Assembly: GCF_900104955.1 (NCBI RefSeq) | Contig: NZ_FNSI01000001.1 | Location: forward strand, 3,878,001-3,942,000 | DNA: 64,000 bases | From: Beijerinckia sp. 28-YEA-48 | Lineage (GTDB): Bacteria; Pseudomonadota; Alphaproteobacteria; Rhizobiales; Beijerinckiaceae | Reading direction: 5' to 3' | Shown here: piece after piece, positions 55,900 to 63,840 of the stretch | Position numbering within the stretch: the stretch's first letter is position 1 | How the letters are laid out: each line of letters begins with the position of its first letter | Position numbers and translations under genes: made by a program | Notes under the pieces: generated by a model | The model's database searches: none | Seen by the model: the letters and a program-made list of their open reading frames with translations, nothing else | Told to the model about the DNA's origin: nothing

Positions 55900-58004
55900 C
55901 CGACACAAAGCCCAGGCGCAGACGTGGCTATCTCATCGCCATGGCGGTGGTGGCGACGCTTGGCCTGGGCGTGCCGGGCGTCTGGAAGACCTACGAAACC
56001 TCGCTACCGCCGCTTGATCTCAAGGCGGCACTCAAAGGATCGACGGTCGCCGTCGATCGCAATGGCAAGCTGTTGCGCGCCTTCACCACCGAGGATGGCC
56101 GCTGGCGTCTGCCGGTGACCGTCGATGATGTCGATCCGCGTTTCATCGACATGCTGCTCTCCTATGAAGATCGCCGCTTCTACAATCACCACGGCGTCGA
56201 CTGGCGGGCGCTGGCGCGCGCCGCCGGCCAGATGTTGCACCACGGCCGTGTCATCTCCGGCGGGTCGACAATCACCATGCAGGTGGCGCGACTGATCGAT
56301 CCGCCGCAGGACCAGCGCAGCCTCGCCGCCAAATTGCGGCAGGTGGTGCGGGCGCTGGAGCTGGAACGCACGCTGAAGAAGCGCGAGATCCTCGACCTCT
56401 ATCTGGCGCTGGCGCCCTATGGCGGCAATCTGGAAGGCTTGCGCGCCGCCTCGCTCTCCTGGTTCGGCAAGGAGCCACGCCGCCTGTCCTTCGCCGAACA
56501 GGCGCTGCTTGTCGGCCTGCCGCAGGCGCCGGAAGCGCGGCGACCGGATCGCGATCTACAGGCGGCGCTGCGCGCCCGCGACCGTATTCTCGACCGCTCA
56601 CGGCAAGCTGGCCTCTTGAGCTCCGAGGAACAGGCCGGCGCGCTGCGCGAAATCTTCAAGGGCGAGCGCAAGCCGTTCCCCGCCTTTGCCAGCCATGCCG
56701 CGGCGGCGGGCCATGCGGCCGAGCCGCAGCGGCGCATCCTGCACTTCACCGTCGACCAGCGCCTGCAGGCCTCACTCGAACAGCTGGTGCGCGAGAGCGT
56801 CGACCGGCTTGGCCCAAAGGTCACCGGCGCACTACTTGCCATAGACAATGCCACCGGCGAAATCCTCGCCCATGTCGGCTCGGCCGATCACCTGTCGCTG
56901 GAACGCGCCGGCGCCATCGATATGACGCAAGCGCTGCGTTCGCCAGGCTCGACGCTGAAACCCTTCATCTATGCGCTCGCCTTCGAGGACGGTCTCGCCC
57001 ATCCCGAAACGCTGATGGAGGATCGCCGCGCCCGCTACGGCATCTATGCGCCGGAAAATTTCGACATGACCTTCCAGGGCCAGATCACGGCCCGCAAGGC
57101 CCTGCAAAATTCGCTCAACGTGCCGGCGGTTTCCCTGCTCAGCGATGTTGGCCCAGCGCGTCTGCTGGCGCGCCTGCGCAACGCCGGCGCCACCGTGGTG
57201 CTGCCAGCTGAATCTCCGCCCGGCCTTGCCATTGCCCTCGGCGGCCTCGGCATCACCTTGCGCGATCTCGCCCGGCTCTATGCCGGCCTGGCGCGGCGCG
57301 GCGATGTGCCCGACCTGATCGACCGGCGCGACCTGCCGCCGCCGACGCCGGCACAGCAGCATATCGCCGAGCCGGTGGCCGCCTGGTATGTCGCCGACAT
57401 TCTGCGCGGCGCGCCGCCGCCCACCAACGCGCTCGCCGGCGGCATTTCGTTCAAGACCGGCACGTCCTACGGCTATCGCGACGCCTTCGCCGTCGGCTTC
57501 GATCGCAAGATCACCATCGCGGTATGGTTCGGCCGCGCCGACAATGGCGCGGTGCCAGGCCTGGTGGCGCGCCAGGTGGCGGCGCCTGTATTGTTCGATG
57601 CCTTCGCCCGGGCGGGAGCGACCTACGAGCCAATCCCGCAGCCGCCGGGCGCCATTATCGCCACCACCAGCAATCTACCGCCGCCGTTGCGCCATCTGCG
57701 CAAGGATGCGCCAAAGACCGTGGCGGCCGCCACCGGCGCACCGCTGAAGATCGCCTATCCGCCCGATGGCGCGCGGGTCGATCTGGGCCTTTCCGGCGGT
57801 GGCGCGAGCGCCAGTGTCAGTTCCTTGGCCCTGAAAGCGCAGGGCGGAATCGCGCCCTTCACCTGGATGGTCAATGGCGCGCCGGTTGGCGCCGCCGATA
57901 TCCGCCGGCAAACCTCCTGGCGGCCTGATGGCTCAGGCTTCGCCCGCGTCTCGATCATCGACGCGAAGGGCGCCAGCGACAGCGTGCTGGTGCGGTTGGA
58001 GTGA
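55896..58004 (+). CDS. pbpC: Penicillin-binding protein 1C
   Basis: Bifunctional class A PBP, 702 aa, starting at TTG 55896 that overlaps the alpha-2-macroglobulin stop (TTGA). One N-terminal membrane helix (GYLIAMAVVATLGLGVPGVW). GT51 motifs: LLSYEDRRFYNHHGVDW, GGSTITMQVARL, REILDLYLALAPYGGNLEG. Transpeptidase motifs: SPGSTLKPF (nucleophile Ser), SLN in LQNSLNVPAV and KTGTSYGYRD. A BiPBP-C domain ends the protein (about 600-702). With its macroglobulin partner it is thought to repair wall damage where proteases enter. Confidence 0.95.
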   Translation: MTDTKPRRRRGYLIAMAVVATLGLGVPGVWKTYETSLPPLDLKAALKGSTVAVDRNGKLLRAFTTEDGRWRLPVTVDDVDPRFIDMLLSYEDRRFYNHHGVDWRALARAAGQMLHHGRVISGGSTITMQVARLIDPPQDQRSLAAKLRQVVRALELERTLKKREILDLYLALAPYGGNLEGLRAASLSWFGKEPRRLSFAEQALLVGLPQAPEARRPDRDLQAALRARDRILDRSRQAGLLSSEEQAGALREIFKGERKPFPAFASHAAAAGHAAEPQRRILHFTVDQRLQASLEQLVRESVDRLGPKVTGALLAIDNATGEILAHVGSADHLSLERAGAIDMTQALRSPGSTLKPFIYALAFEDGLAHPETLMEDRRARYGIYAPENFDMTFQGQITARKALQNSLNVPAVSLLSDVGPARLLARLRNAGATVVLPAESPPGLAIALGGLGITLRDLARLYAGLARRGDVPDLIDRRDLPPPTPAQQHIAEPVAAWYVADILRGAPPPTNALAGGISFKTGTSYGYRDAFAVGFDRKITIAVWFGRADNGAVPGLVARQVAAPVLFDAFARAGATYEPIPQPPGAIIATTSNLPPPLRHLRKDAPKTVAAATGAPLKIAYPPDGARVDLGLSGGGASASVSSLALKAQGGIAPFTWMVNGAPVGAADIRRQTSWRPDGSGFARVSIIDAKGASDSVLVRLE

Positions 58005-58022
58005 GACGCGACTAACTAGCGT

Positions 58023-58063
58023 GTCATTCCCGACGCGCCGTAGGCGCGAGCAGGAATCCAGAA
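58023..58063 (+). repeat. REP-like palindromic element, unit A
   Basis: Begins GTCATTCCCGACGCG and ends GGAATCCAGAA with a central 6-bp stem (CGCGCC/GGCGCG). It is the same family as unit B (reverse) and the unit at 63691-63731. Confidence 0.7.
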
Positions 58064-58124
58064 CAACGGCCTGGGTGTGAAACGCGCACGCGTCACGCTC
58101 AGCAACTCTGAGATTTTACCTCTC

Positions 58125-58168
58125 GCTCCGGATCCCCGCTCGCCTGCTGCGCAGGCGTCGGGGATGAC
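58125..58168 (-). repeat. REP-like palindromic element, unit B
   Basis: On the minus strand it starts GTCATCCCCGACGC and ends GGATCCGGAGC; core stem GCCTGC/GCAGGC (58142-58147 / 58151-58156). It is inverted with respect to unit A, a BIME-like arrangement. Confidence 0.7.
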
Positions 58169-58193
58169 ACCCAGAGATTTGCTCAACAAACAA

Positions 58194-58221
58194 AAACGGC
58201 CGGGCATGAGCCCGGCCGTTT
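58194..58221. terminator. Bidirectional terminator between pbpC and TctA
   Basis: Perfect 12-bp stem 58194-58205 / 58210-58221 with loop ATGA. The minus strand continues TTTTTG, serving the TctA gene whose stop is 17 bp away; the plus strand continues CGTTTCG. Confidence 0.88.
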
Positions 58222-58238
58222 CGTTTCGTGTCGTCCCA

Positions 58239-60308
58239 TTAGACCGAAGGAATGAGGCCCTTCAAGGCCGGGATCCAGGTGCCGAGATAGGTCGGCGGCC
58301 AGGGGATCGTCAGCAGCTGGTCGAACAGGAAGTAGATGAAGACCGTCAGACCGATCGCTTGCGGAATGACCAGCTTCCACGGCTCCGGCCCTTCAAGCCG
58401 CATATAGAGGATGACGAACAGCGGCACGGTGGGGATCAAACCGATCACCGACATGGACGCCATGAACGCCAACAGCCAACCGAAGAAGATCGTGCCACGG
58501 ATGGCCAAGGTCCGCGTCGGCACGTGATCGGTGTCCGACTCGAGATCCATGTGGATCTTCTGCTGCAGGTCCTGCTGCACCGCCGAGGCAAGGCCGGTTT
58601 GCACCGCTTTGCCCGGTTGGCGGAAGGCTTCGTTCAACAGACTGAACAAGCAGAAGCTGAACGCCATGCCACCGACGATCATCGGCACGATCTTGGCGCT
58701 GAAGTTCCAGCTCGAAGCCTCGATCATCGCCCAGCCGATAACGCAGAGCAGGAAGACATGGAACAGCTGCTTGGGATGCAGCTGCGGTGTCACGCCGAAG
58801 CCTGACAACATGCCCTTGATGCCACCATGGCCCTTGATGTCCTGACGCAGCGGCCGCAGCAGACCGAACAACGCCATCGCGAACAGAACGATCACGATCG
58901 GACGCGAGAACCATTGCACGCCATAACGCTGGATCGAGATGAACAGATAGCGTTCCACGACCTCGCCGAGCACGATACCGAGCACGAGCGGCGGACGCGG
59001 GAACTTCATCTGCTTCATCGTCCATCCGAGGATGCCGAAGATCAGCAGGGTCCAGAGATCGCCCCAGTTACGGGCACCCTGGAACGCACCGATGTAGATG
59101 ATGCCGAGAACCGTGGGCATGATCAGCGTGTAGCGCAGCGTCGCCAACCGCGCGAACTGTTCGGAGAACAGGTAGCAGAGGCCGGCGCCGAGGATGTTGG
59201 CCAGCGCCACCGACCAGACCATGGCGTAGGTGACGTTGAGATGCTTGGAGAGCATGTCCGGTCCCGGCACGAGGCCGTGGATCATGAATGCGCCCATCAG
59301 GATCGCCATGCCGGCAGAGCCCGGCACGCCGAACGCCACGGTCGGCACAAGTGCGCCGCCTTCACGCGAGTTGTTGGCGCTCTCAGAAGCGATAACGCCA
59401 CGCACGTCGCCCTTGCCGAACGATTGCTGCGCGCCCTTTTCCGTGCGCAGCGCATGGCCGTAGGCCAGCCAGTCGACGACCGCGCCGGAAATGCCAGGCA
59501 CCGCGCCAAGCGCCGCGCCAAGCCAGGAACAACGCAACACCAGCCACCAATGGGTGAAGCAATCCTTGGCGCCCTGATACATGCCGCGCGCGTCGGTCTT
59601 GGCCATGTTGCCGGCGATCGCCGTGCGGCCGATGGCAAGGTCAGCCAGTTCAGGCAGCGCGAACAGGCCGAGGATGATCGGCACCAGCGGCGGCCCTTCC
59701 CATAGGTAGAGCGTATCGAGCGTCCAACGCAGGGTACCGGTTTGCGGATCGGACCCGATCATCGAGATCAAAAGGCCGATGCCAGCGACCGTCAAACCAC
59801 GCAGCGGCGTATTGCCCGACAACACCGCAACCATGGAGATGCCGAGCGCCGCGAAGGCTAAGAGTTCTGGTGATCCTATATATAACATCATCGGCCGCAG
59901 GATCGGCAGCGAAATGCCCATCAGGATAGCGCCGAAAATGCCGCCCAGCATGGACGACATATAGGCTGCCGACAGAGCGCGGCTGGCTTCGCCGCGCTTG
60001 GCCATCGGCAAGCCGTCAAGCACAGTTGCCGCTGAACCGGCGCCGCCTGGCACGCCGAAGAGAATGGCGGGAATAGGATCGCCGGTCGCCGTCGTCGACG
60101 CCAGACCGAGCAGCAGCGCCATCGCCGCATAAGGATCCATGTTGAAGGTAAAGGGCAGCAGCAGCGCCGTGCCCGCGAGCCCACCAATGCCCGGTAGAAT
60201 GCCCAGAATAAGCCCCATCATGACGCCTGCGGAGAGCAGGAACAGGCGCCAGGGGTCGAGGAGCGTGACGAGCGCAACGCTCGCAGCGTCCAACATACTT
60301 GTTTCCAT
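58239..60308 (-). CDS. TTT permease TctA with TctB-like C-terminal extension
   Basis: 689 aa, against about 500 for TctA alone. Residues 1-500 are a TctA-type permease: LILGILPGIGGLAGTALLLP (first Pro-Gly motif), ASTTATGDPIPAILFGVPGG, the internal repeat LGAVPGISGAVVDWLAYGHA and EGGALVPTVAFGVPGSAG, and IVLGEVVERYLFISIQRYG. The last 180 residues add four hydrophobic segments (QLFHVFLLCVIGWAMIEA, KIVPMIVGGMAFSFCLFSLL, IFFGWLLAFMASMSVIGL, PQAIGLTVFIYFLFDQLL) in the TctB pattern, so both membrane subunits seem to be in one chain. No TctC gene is adjacent; binding proteins at 27.5 and 46.7 kb could serve it. Confidence 0.9.
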   Translation of the reverse strand: METSMLDAASVALVTLLDPWRLFLLSAGVMMGLILGILPGIGGLAGTALLLPFTFNMDPYAAMALLLGLASTTATGDPIPAILFGVPGGAGSAATVLDGLPMAKRGEASRALSAAYMSSMLGGIFGAILMGISLPILRPMMLYIGSPELLAFAALGISMVAVLSGNTPLRGLTVAGIGLLISMIGSDPQTGTLRWTLDTLYLWEGPPLVPIILGLFALPELADLAIGRTAIAGNMAKTDARGMYQGAKDCFTHWWLVLRCSWLGAALGAVPGISGAVVDWLAYGHALRTEKGAQQSFGKGDVRGVIASESANNSREGGALVPTVAFGVPGSAGMAILMGAFMIHGLVPGPDMLSKHLNVTYAMVWSVALANILGAGLCYLFSEQFARLATLRYTLIMPTVLGIIYIGAFQGARNWGDLWTLLIFGILGWTMKQMKFPRPPLVLGIVLGEVVERYLFISIQRYGVQWFSRPIVIVLFAMALFGLLRPLRQDIKGHGGIKGMLSGFGVTPQLHPKQLFHVFLLCVIGWAMIEASSWNFSAKIVPMIVGGMAFSFCLFSLLNEAFRQPGKAVQTGLASAVQQDLQQKIHMDLESDTDHVPTRTLAIRGTIFFGWLLAFMASMSVIGLIPTVPLFVILYMRLEGPEPWKLVIPQAIGLTVFIYFLFDQLLTIPWPPTYLGTWIPALKGLIPSV

Positions 60309-60394
60309 GATCGTTCACCTTTCGGAACGCTGGATTTCTCAGGTTGACGCCAGCGACCCAGAGTCACTGGCGCGTCAGTCGAAAGATCCGTATG

Positions 60395-60415
60395 CGCGCC
60401 GTCTCAGACGGCGCG
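60395..60415. other. Hairpin around the stop codon of the small protein gene
   Basis: Perfect 9-bp stem 60395-60403 / 60407-60415 with a 3-nt loop that is the stop codon of the 60404-60766 frame. No T-tract; possibly an attenuating or 3'-stabilising element between the small gene and TctA. Confidence 0.4.
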
Positions 60416-60766
60416 GCTCACGCCTACAGGCGGACCGCGCGGGTCGAAGTGACGAATGGTTTGTGAGATGGAATAGGTTTCGACGGTTCGACGTAGCGAA
60501 CCGGTGCGATCAAGGCCGGTGGCAGGCGCGATATCGGTCTTGAGGCCGAAGACGACCTGTTCTGTGTCGTGAAGGGTCCGACCATAGGTGACGACGGCTT
60601 TGGTCTGTTCACCGGGATCGGAGTTCTCGATCACCACATAGCCGCGCGACGGCGCGACCGTCTCGGCATTGTAGGCAACCGCCGCCAGCAGCACGAGCAA
60701 ATAGGACCCGTGACGCGCGGCGGAATAGACGAATCTGTCGAGAAGACTGAGTAAACGCTCGGTCAT
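60404..60766 (-). CDS. Hypothetical single-pass membrane protein upstream of TctA
   Basis: 120 aa, start ATG 60766. One hydrophobic helix near the N-terminus (HGSYLLVLLAAVAYNAETVA, about 19-38), then a soluble part with GYVVIENSDPGEQTKAVVTYG and VETYSISQTIRHFDP. I do not recognise a family. It is 96 bp upstream of the TctA-type gene on the same strand. It is too short and the wrong shape for TctB, which in any case seems fused to TctA. Codon choice looks like the neighbours, so it may be real, but there is no homology support. Confidence 0.45.
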   Translation of the reverse strand: MTERLLSLLDRFVYSAARHGSYLLVLLAAVAYNAETVAPSRGYVVIENSDPGEQTKAVVTYGRTLHDTEQVVFGLKTDIAPATGLDRTGSLRRTVETYSISQTIRHFDPRGPPVGVSRAV

Positions 60767-60979
60767 TCAATCGGCCGCTTTCCGCGCGCCCTGATCTCGC
60801 CGATGATCCTGTGCCGGATCATTCTCGCGAAAACAGTTCCCTTGCGCCGGTCAGCTCTACCCCCCTGTTGTATTCCCCGCCCACCCGGCTTTGAAACGCC
60901 GGTCGTTTCATTTTTTGAAGGGCCAGCATGCGCAGAAGCAGCTAGAAGAATCAACAGCTCCGAATAGGAACAATAATGC

Positions 60980-62188
60980 CTATCGACGCGCGTAAGCGGT
61001 GCGAACAGCGAGCCCGGAAGCAGCCACGCCCAGCCCAATAATAAAGAGAATTCCGCCAGCGCCCGTGGACGATGCAACGACGCCAGCGCCAAAGGGAACA
61101 ATGAATTGGCCGATACGATTGCCGGTCAGACGCAGGGTCATCGCCGTCCCGCGAGCATGAACTGGCGCAACATCAACGACATTCGACAGACATAGCGTGA
61201 CAGCCAGCCCCATCCCCATGCCAAGCATGACCATGCCCCCATACATCAGCTCGATCGAGACCGGCGCCGCGAGAATCCAGAACCCAACCGCGCCCGCCAG
61301 CATGCTGAACAGCGTGGCGGAGGCCCGCCCAAACAGGCGCAGCACGCGGGAATGAAAGATGCGTGCGGCAATCGTCGCGACAGCGCGAATCGTCAGCAAA
61401 ACACCGACTTGGCCGGCGGTGATATGCCGCTCGATAGCGAGCAAAGGCAGATAGGCGATCAGGAGATCGATCGCCGATACGGTGACCACGCTGGCCAGAA
61501 GAACCGGCGCGAGGCCTGGAACACGCAGAATCTCCGCGACGCCAGAGGCTTGCGGAGGGGCCACATCCGACGGCTCGATGACCTCGGGGCGAATGGCGAA
61601 CGACAAAGCGAAGGCCGCGAGGGCGATGATCAGGCTGAGGATGAACAAGAGCGATGTTGGCGGCACAACCTTGCCTTCCGCCAGCCAGCCGATCGTCAAC
61701 GACCCGCACATCTGGCCCATGGCCAAAGCCACCATGTAATTGCCGAAGACAGCCTCGCGGCCCTTAGGGCCAGCACAGCGCACCGAATAGATCTGATGGC
61801 CGGCCATGAGGAACAGATGGCCGATGCCGCTCAGAACGGTCAGCAGCAGGATCGGCACGGCCGATGTCGCCGAGAAGCAGAAGCCAAGGCCGGCCGCGAC
61901 CAGCAGGCCGGAGCCGATCCAGATCGCGCGCGCATCATTGCCGCGATCGATGTAACGGCCGAGCGGCACGGCGAGGAAGATCGGCAGCAGAGCATAGCCC
62001 GATGAAATCAGCCCATACCAAACCAGTGGCAGATCGAGCTCAATGACGCGGTAGGAGGTCGTCACGCGCGTCAGCGACAGAATGAACTGGATCAGCATCG
62101 CATGCAGGAGGAAGGGCGACAGCGACAACCAATCGACACGCTCTTCCAATGCGCGCCCTCTTTGCGCGGACGCTTGATCGCCTGACAT
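60980..62188 (-). CDS. MFS transporter
   Basis: 402 aa from ATG 62188 (GGGGG just upstream); ATG 62266 would add 26 residues. About 12 transmembrane helices: LSPFLLHAMLIQFILSL (TM1), VPLGRYIDRGNDARAIWIG (loop 2-3 motif with Gly-Arg-Asp-Arg), the central loop near 195, and MTLRLTGNRIGQFIVPF (helix 10-11 motif). It looks like an MFS_1 drug/metabolite transporter. Substrate unknown; divergent from the oxidoreductase gene. Confidence 0.85.
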   Translation of the reverse strand: MSGDQASAQRGRALEERVDWLSLSPFLLHAMLIQFILSLTRVTTSYRVIELDLPLVWYGLISSGYALLPIFLAVPLGRYIDRGNDARAIWIGSGLLVAAGLGFCFSATSAVPILLLTVLSGIGHLFLMAGHQIYSVRCAGPKGREAVFGNYMVALAMGQMCGSLTIGWLAEGKVVPPTSLLFILSLIIALAAFALSFAIRPEVIEPSDVAPPQASGVAEILRVPGLAPVLLASVVTVSAIDLLIAYLPLLAIERHITAGQVGVLLTIRAVATIAARIFHSRVLRLFGRASATLFSMLAGAVGFWILAAPVSIELMYGGMVMLGMGMGLAVTLCLSNVVDVAPVHARGTAMTLRLTGNRIGQFIVPFGAGVVASSTGAGGILFIIGLGVAASGLAVRTAYARR

Positions 62189-62387
62189 TTCCCCCACCGA
62201 TGATTGAGCCCGTTTCACTGTATCTTTAACGGCGACACCGGCCGGCGCAATCAGACCATCCTGCATTGCTGCTATGAAGGGTGCCGCACACGGCGAGCCG
62301 CCCGCGCTTCAGGCTTGGATTGCCGCCCTCTTGCCTGCCCCTCGGCAATAGCTCTACTAGAAGCAGAGAAACAAAAAAGGGGGAAAC

Positions 62388-63428
62388 ATGAAAGCCGCTG
62401 TTCTTCGTGAATTCGGCCCGCCGGACGTCTTGAAATATGAAGAGGTGGCGGACCCGCAGCCGCGCTCTGGCGAAGTCCGCATTCGCGTCGGTGGCGCCAC
62501 TGTCAACCGCGTGCTGGACGTGTCCTTGCGTCGGGGCGAGGAAATGCAGCGCACACCAGTGCTGCCGCTGATCCTCGGCGTCGATTGCGCCGGCACTATC
62601 GATGCTGTCGGGCCCGGCGTGACGCGCTGGAAAGTCGGCGATCGGGTCGCTGCCGCCGGCGGCATGCCGCTCGACATCGTCGATGAAGATGGCAGCTCCT
62701 ACACGGGGCCGCGCGGCATGATGGGAATCAAGCGGCCGGGCGGTTTCGCTGATCTCGTCTGCGTGCCCGCCATGGCCACCCATCGCCTGCCGGACGGATT
62801 GGGTTTCCATGAGGCCGCCGTCGTCATGCGCCATTGCCCGACGGCGTGGAACCTGCTCGTCAATATCGCCAAACTGCAGAAGGACGAATGGGTGCTCATC
62901 CTCGGCGCCAGCGGCAACCTTGGCACGGTCGGCATCCAGATCGCCAAGAACGTCATTGGCGCCAAGGTGATCGGCGCCGCCAGCCGCAAGTCCGGCGTCG
63001 ATGTCGCCCTGGCGCTCGGCGCTGATCATGGCATTGATTCATCGACCCAGGATCTGACCGCCGAGGTGATGAAGATCACCGGCGGCAAGGGCGTGAACGT
63101 GCTCTATGACAACGTCGCCAACCCGGACGTTTTGCCGAAAGCCTTTCTGGCGCTGGGCATGGAAGGCCGCATGGTCACGGCCGGCGCCCATGGCGGCCCC
63201 AATGCGACGATCAACTTCCACCATCTCTACGACAAGCGCATCATGATCAAAGGCACGCCGGGCTCGCGCGAAGGCGACCTGGCCAAATGCTTCCAGGCGG
63301 CGGCGGAAGGTAAGATCCAGGTGCGCATCGCCCATGTCCTGCCGCTATCGAAGGCAGCACAGGCGCATGCGATGATCGAAGCCGATCCCGGCATGGGCAA
63401 GATCGTGCTCGACCCAACGATGGGGTGA
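62388..63428 (+). CDS. MDR-family oxidoreductase (zinc-independent, quinone-reductase-like)
   Basis: 346 aa medium-chain dehydrogenase/reductase. The N-terminal GroES-like domain runs KAAVLREFGPPDVLKYEEV through PLILGVDCAGTIDAVGPGV; the position that holds catalytic Cys in zinc enzymes and the structural four-Cys lobe are missing. The Rossmann part has LILGASGNLGTVGIQIAKN and YDNVANPDVLPKAFLALG. It probably reduces a quinone or enoyl compound with NADPH. ATG 62388 follows GGGGGAA. The substrate cannot be read. Confidence 0.9.
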   Translation: MKAAVLREFGPPDVLKYEEVADPQPRSGEVRIRVGGATVNRVLDVSLRRGEEMQRTPVLPLILGVDCAGTIDAVGPGVTRWKVGDRVAAAGGMPLDIVDEDGSSYTGPRGMMGIKRPGGFADLVCVPAMATHRLPDGLGFHEAAVVMRHCPTAWNLLVNIAKLQKDEWVLILGASGNLGTVGIQIAKNVIGAKVIGAASRKSGVDVALALGADHGIDSSTQDLTAEVMKITGGKGVNVLYDNVANPDVLPKAFLALGMEGRMVTAGAHGGPNATINFHHLYDKRIMIKGTPGSREGDLAKCFQAAAEGKIQVRIAHVLPLSKAAQAHAMIEADPGMGKIVLDPTMG

Positions 63429-63646
63429 GCGCGAAACTGGCCTTGATACGGGCCTTGCATGGGGTTGTTCCTCAGAATCTCGCGACACCCCCTCCCCGAG
63501 GTGGTTTTCGAGGTCTTTGTCCTCTCCAAGAACTGTTCTCGCCGCGCCCGCCGCGATCAAATCGAACGCACATTACCAAGGCAGGACGGCGGAATTTTGT
63601 TTTACGACATAGCCGCGATTTGCAGGTGGCAGGCGCTTCGTCACGC

Positions 63647-63731
63647 GCTCTGGAGTCCCGCTCAGCCGCTGCGCGGCTGTCGGGCTCGATGTCATCCCCG
63701 ACGCGCGCAGCGCGAGCGGGGGATCCAGAGC
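63647..63731. repeat. Paired REP-like element (inverted dimer)
   Basis: Left unit 63647-63684 and right unit 63691-63731 are inverted relative to each other and joined by CTCGAT. The outer ends are the 8-bp inverted repeat GCTCTGGA / TCCAGAGC. The right unit matches the elements at 58.0-58.2 kb (GTCATCCCCGACGCG ... GGATCCAGA). Confidence 0.75.
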
Positions 63732-63805
63732 GAATGATAGAATATAAAAATGCCTGCGGCACTGGCGCTACTCGCCATGGCTCATATTCTACCACACGCC
63801 CCTGA

Positions 63806-63839
63806 ATTGCCGCGTCGCTACGCTCCTCGCAATGACGGG
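63806..63839. repeat. Second REP-like family
   Basis: On the minus strand it reads CCCGTCATTGCGAGGAGCG then TAGCGACGCGGCAAT, with terminal GCAAT/ATTGC arms. This is the CGTCATTGCGAG-type intergenic repeat familiar from Bradyrhizobium and relatives. It ends immediately after (on the minus strand) the stop of the MBL-fold gene. Confidence 0.65.
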
Positions 63840-63840
63840 T

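Larger units (their letters stand above)
58005..58193. other. Intergenic stretch between pbpC and the TctA gene, filled by REP-like repeats
   Basis: No gene is visible. It carries two oppositely oriented repeat units (58023-58063 and 58125-58168) with about 60 bp of plain sequence between them, followed by a bidirectional terminator. Confidence 0.7.
63429..63840. other. 412-bp intergenic region with REP-like elements
   Basis: No credible gene. Positions 63429-63640 show nothing I can name. Then come the repeat block 63647-63731, an AT-rich stretch (AATATAAAAATG, 63740-63751) and a different repeat at 63806-63839. Confidence 0.65.

Noticed and set aside
60763-61101. 112-aa minus-strand frame overlapping the end of the MFS gene
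   Set aside because: It overlaps the MFS coding region by 120 bp, has no recognisable domain and its stop merely happens to touch the next ATG.
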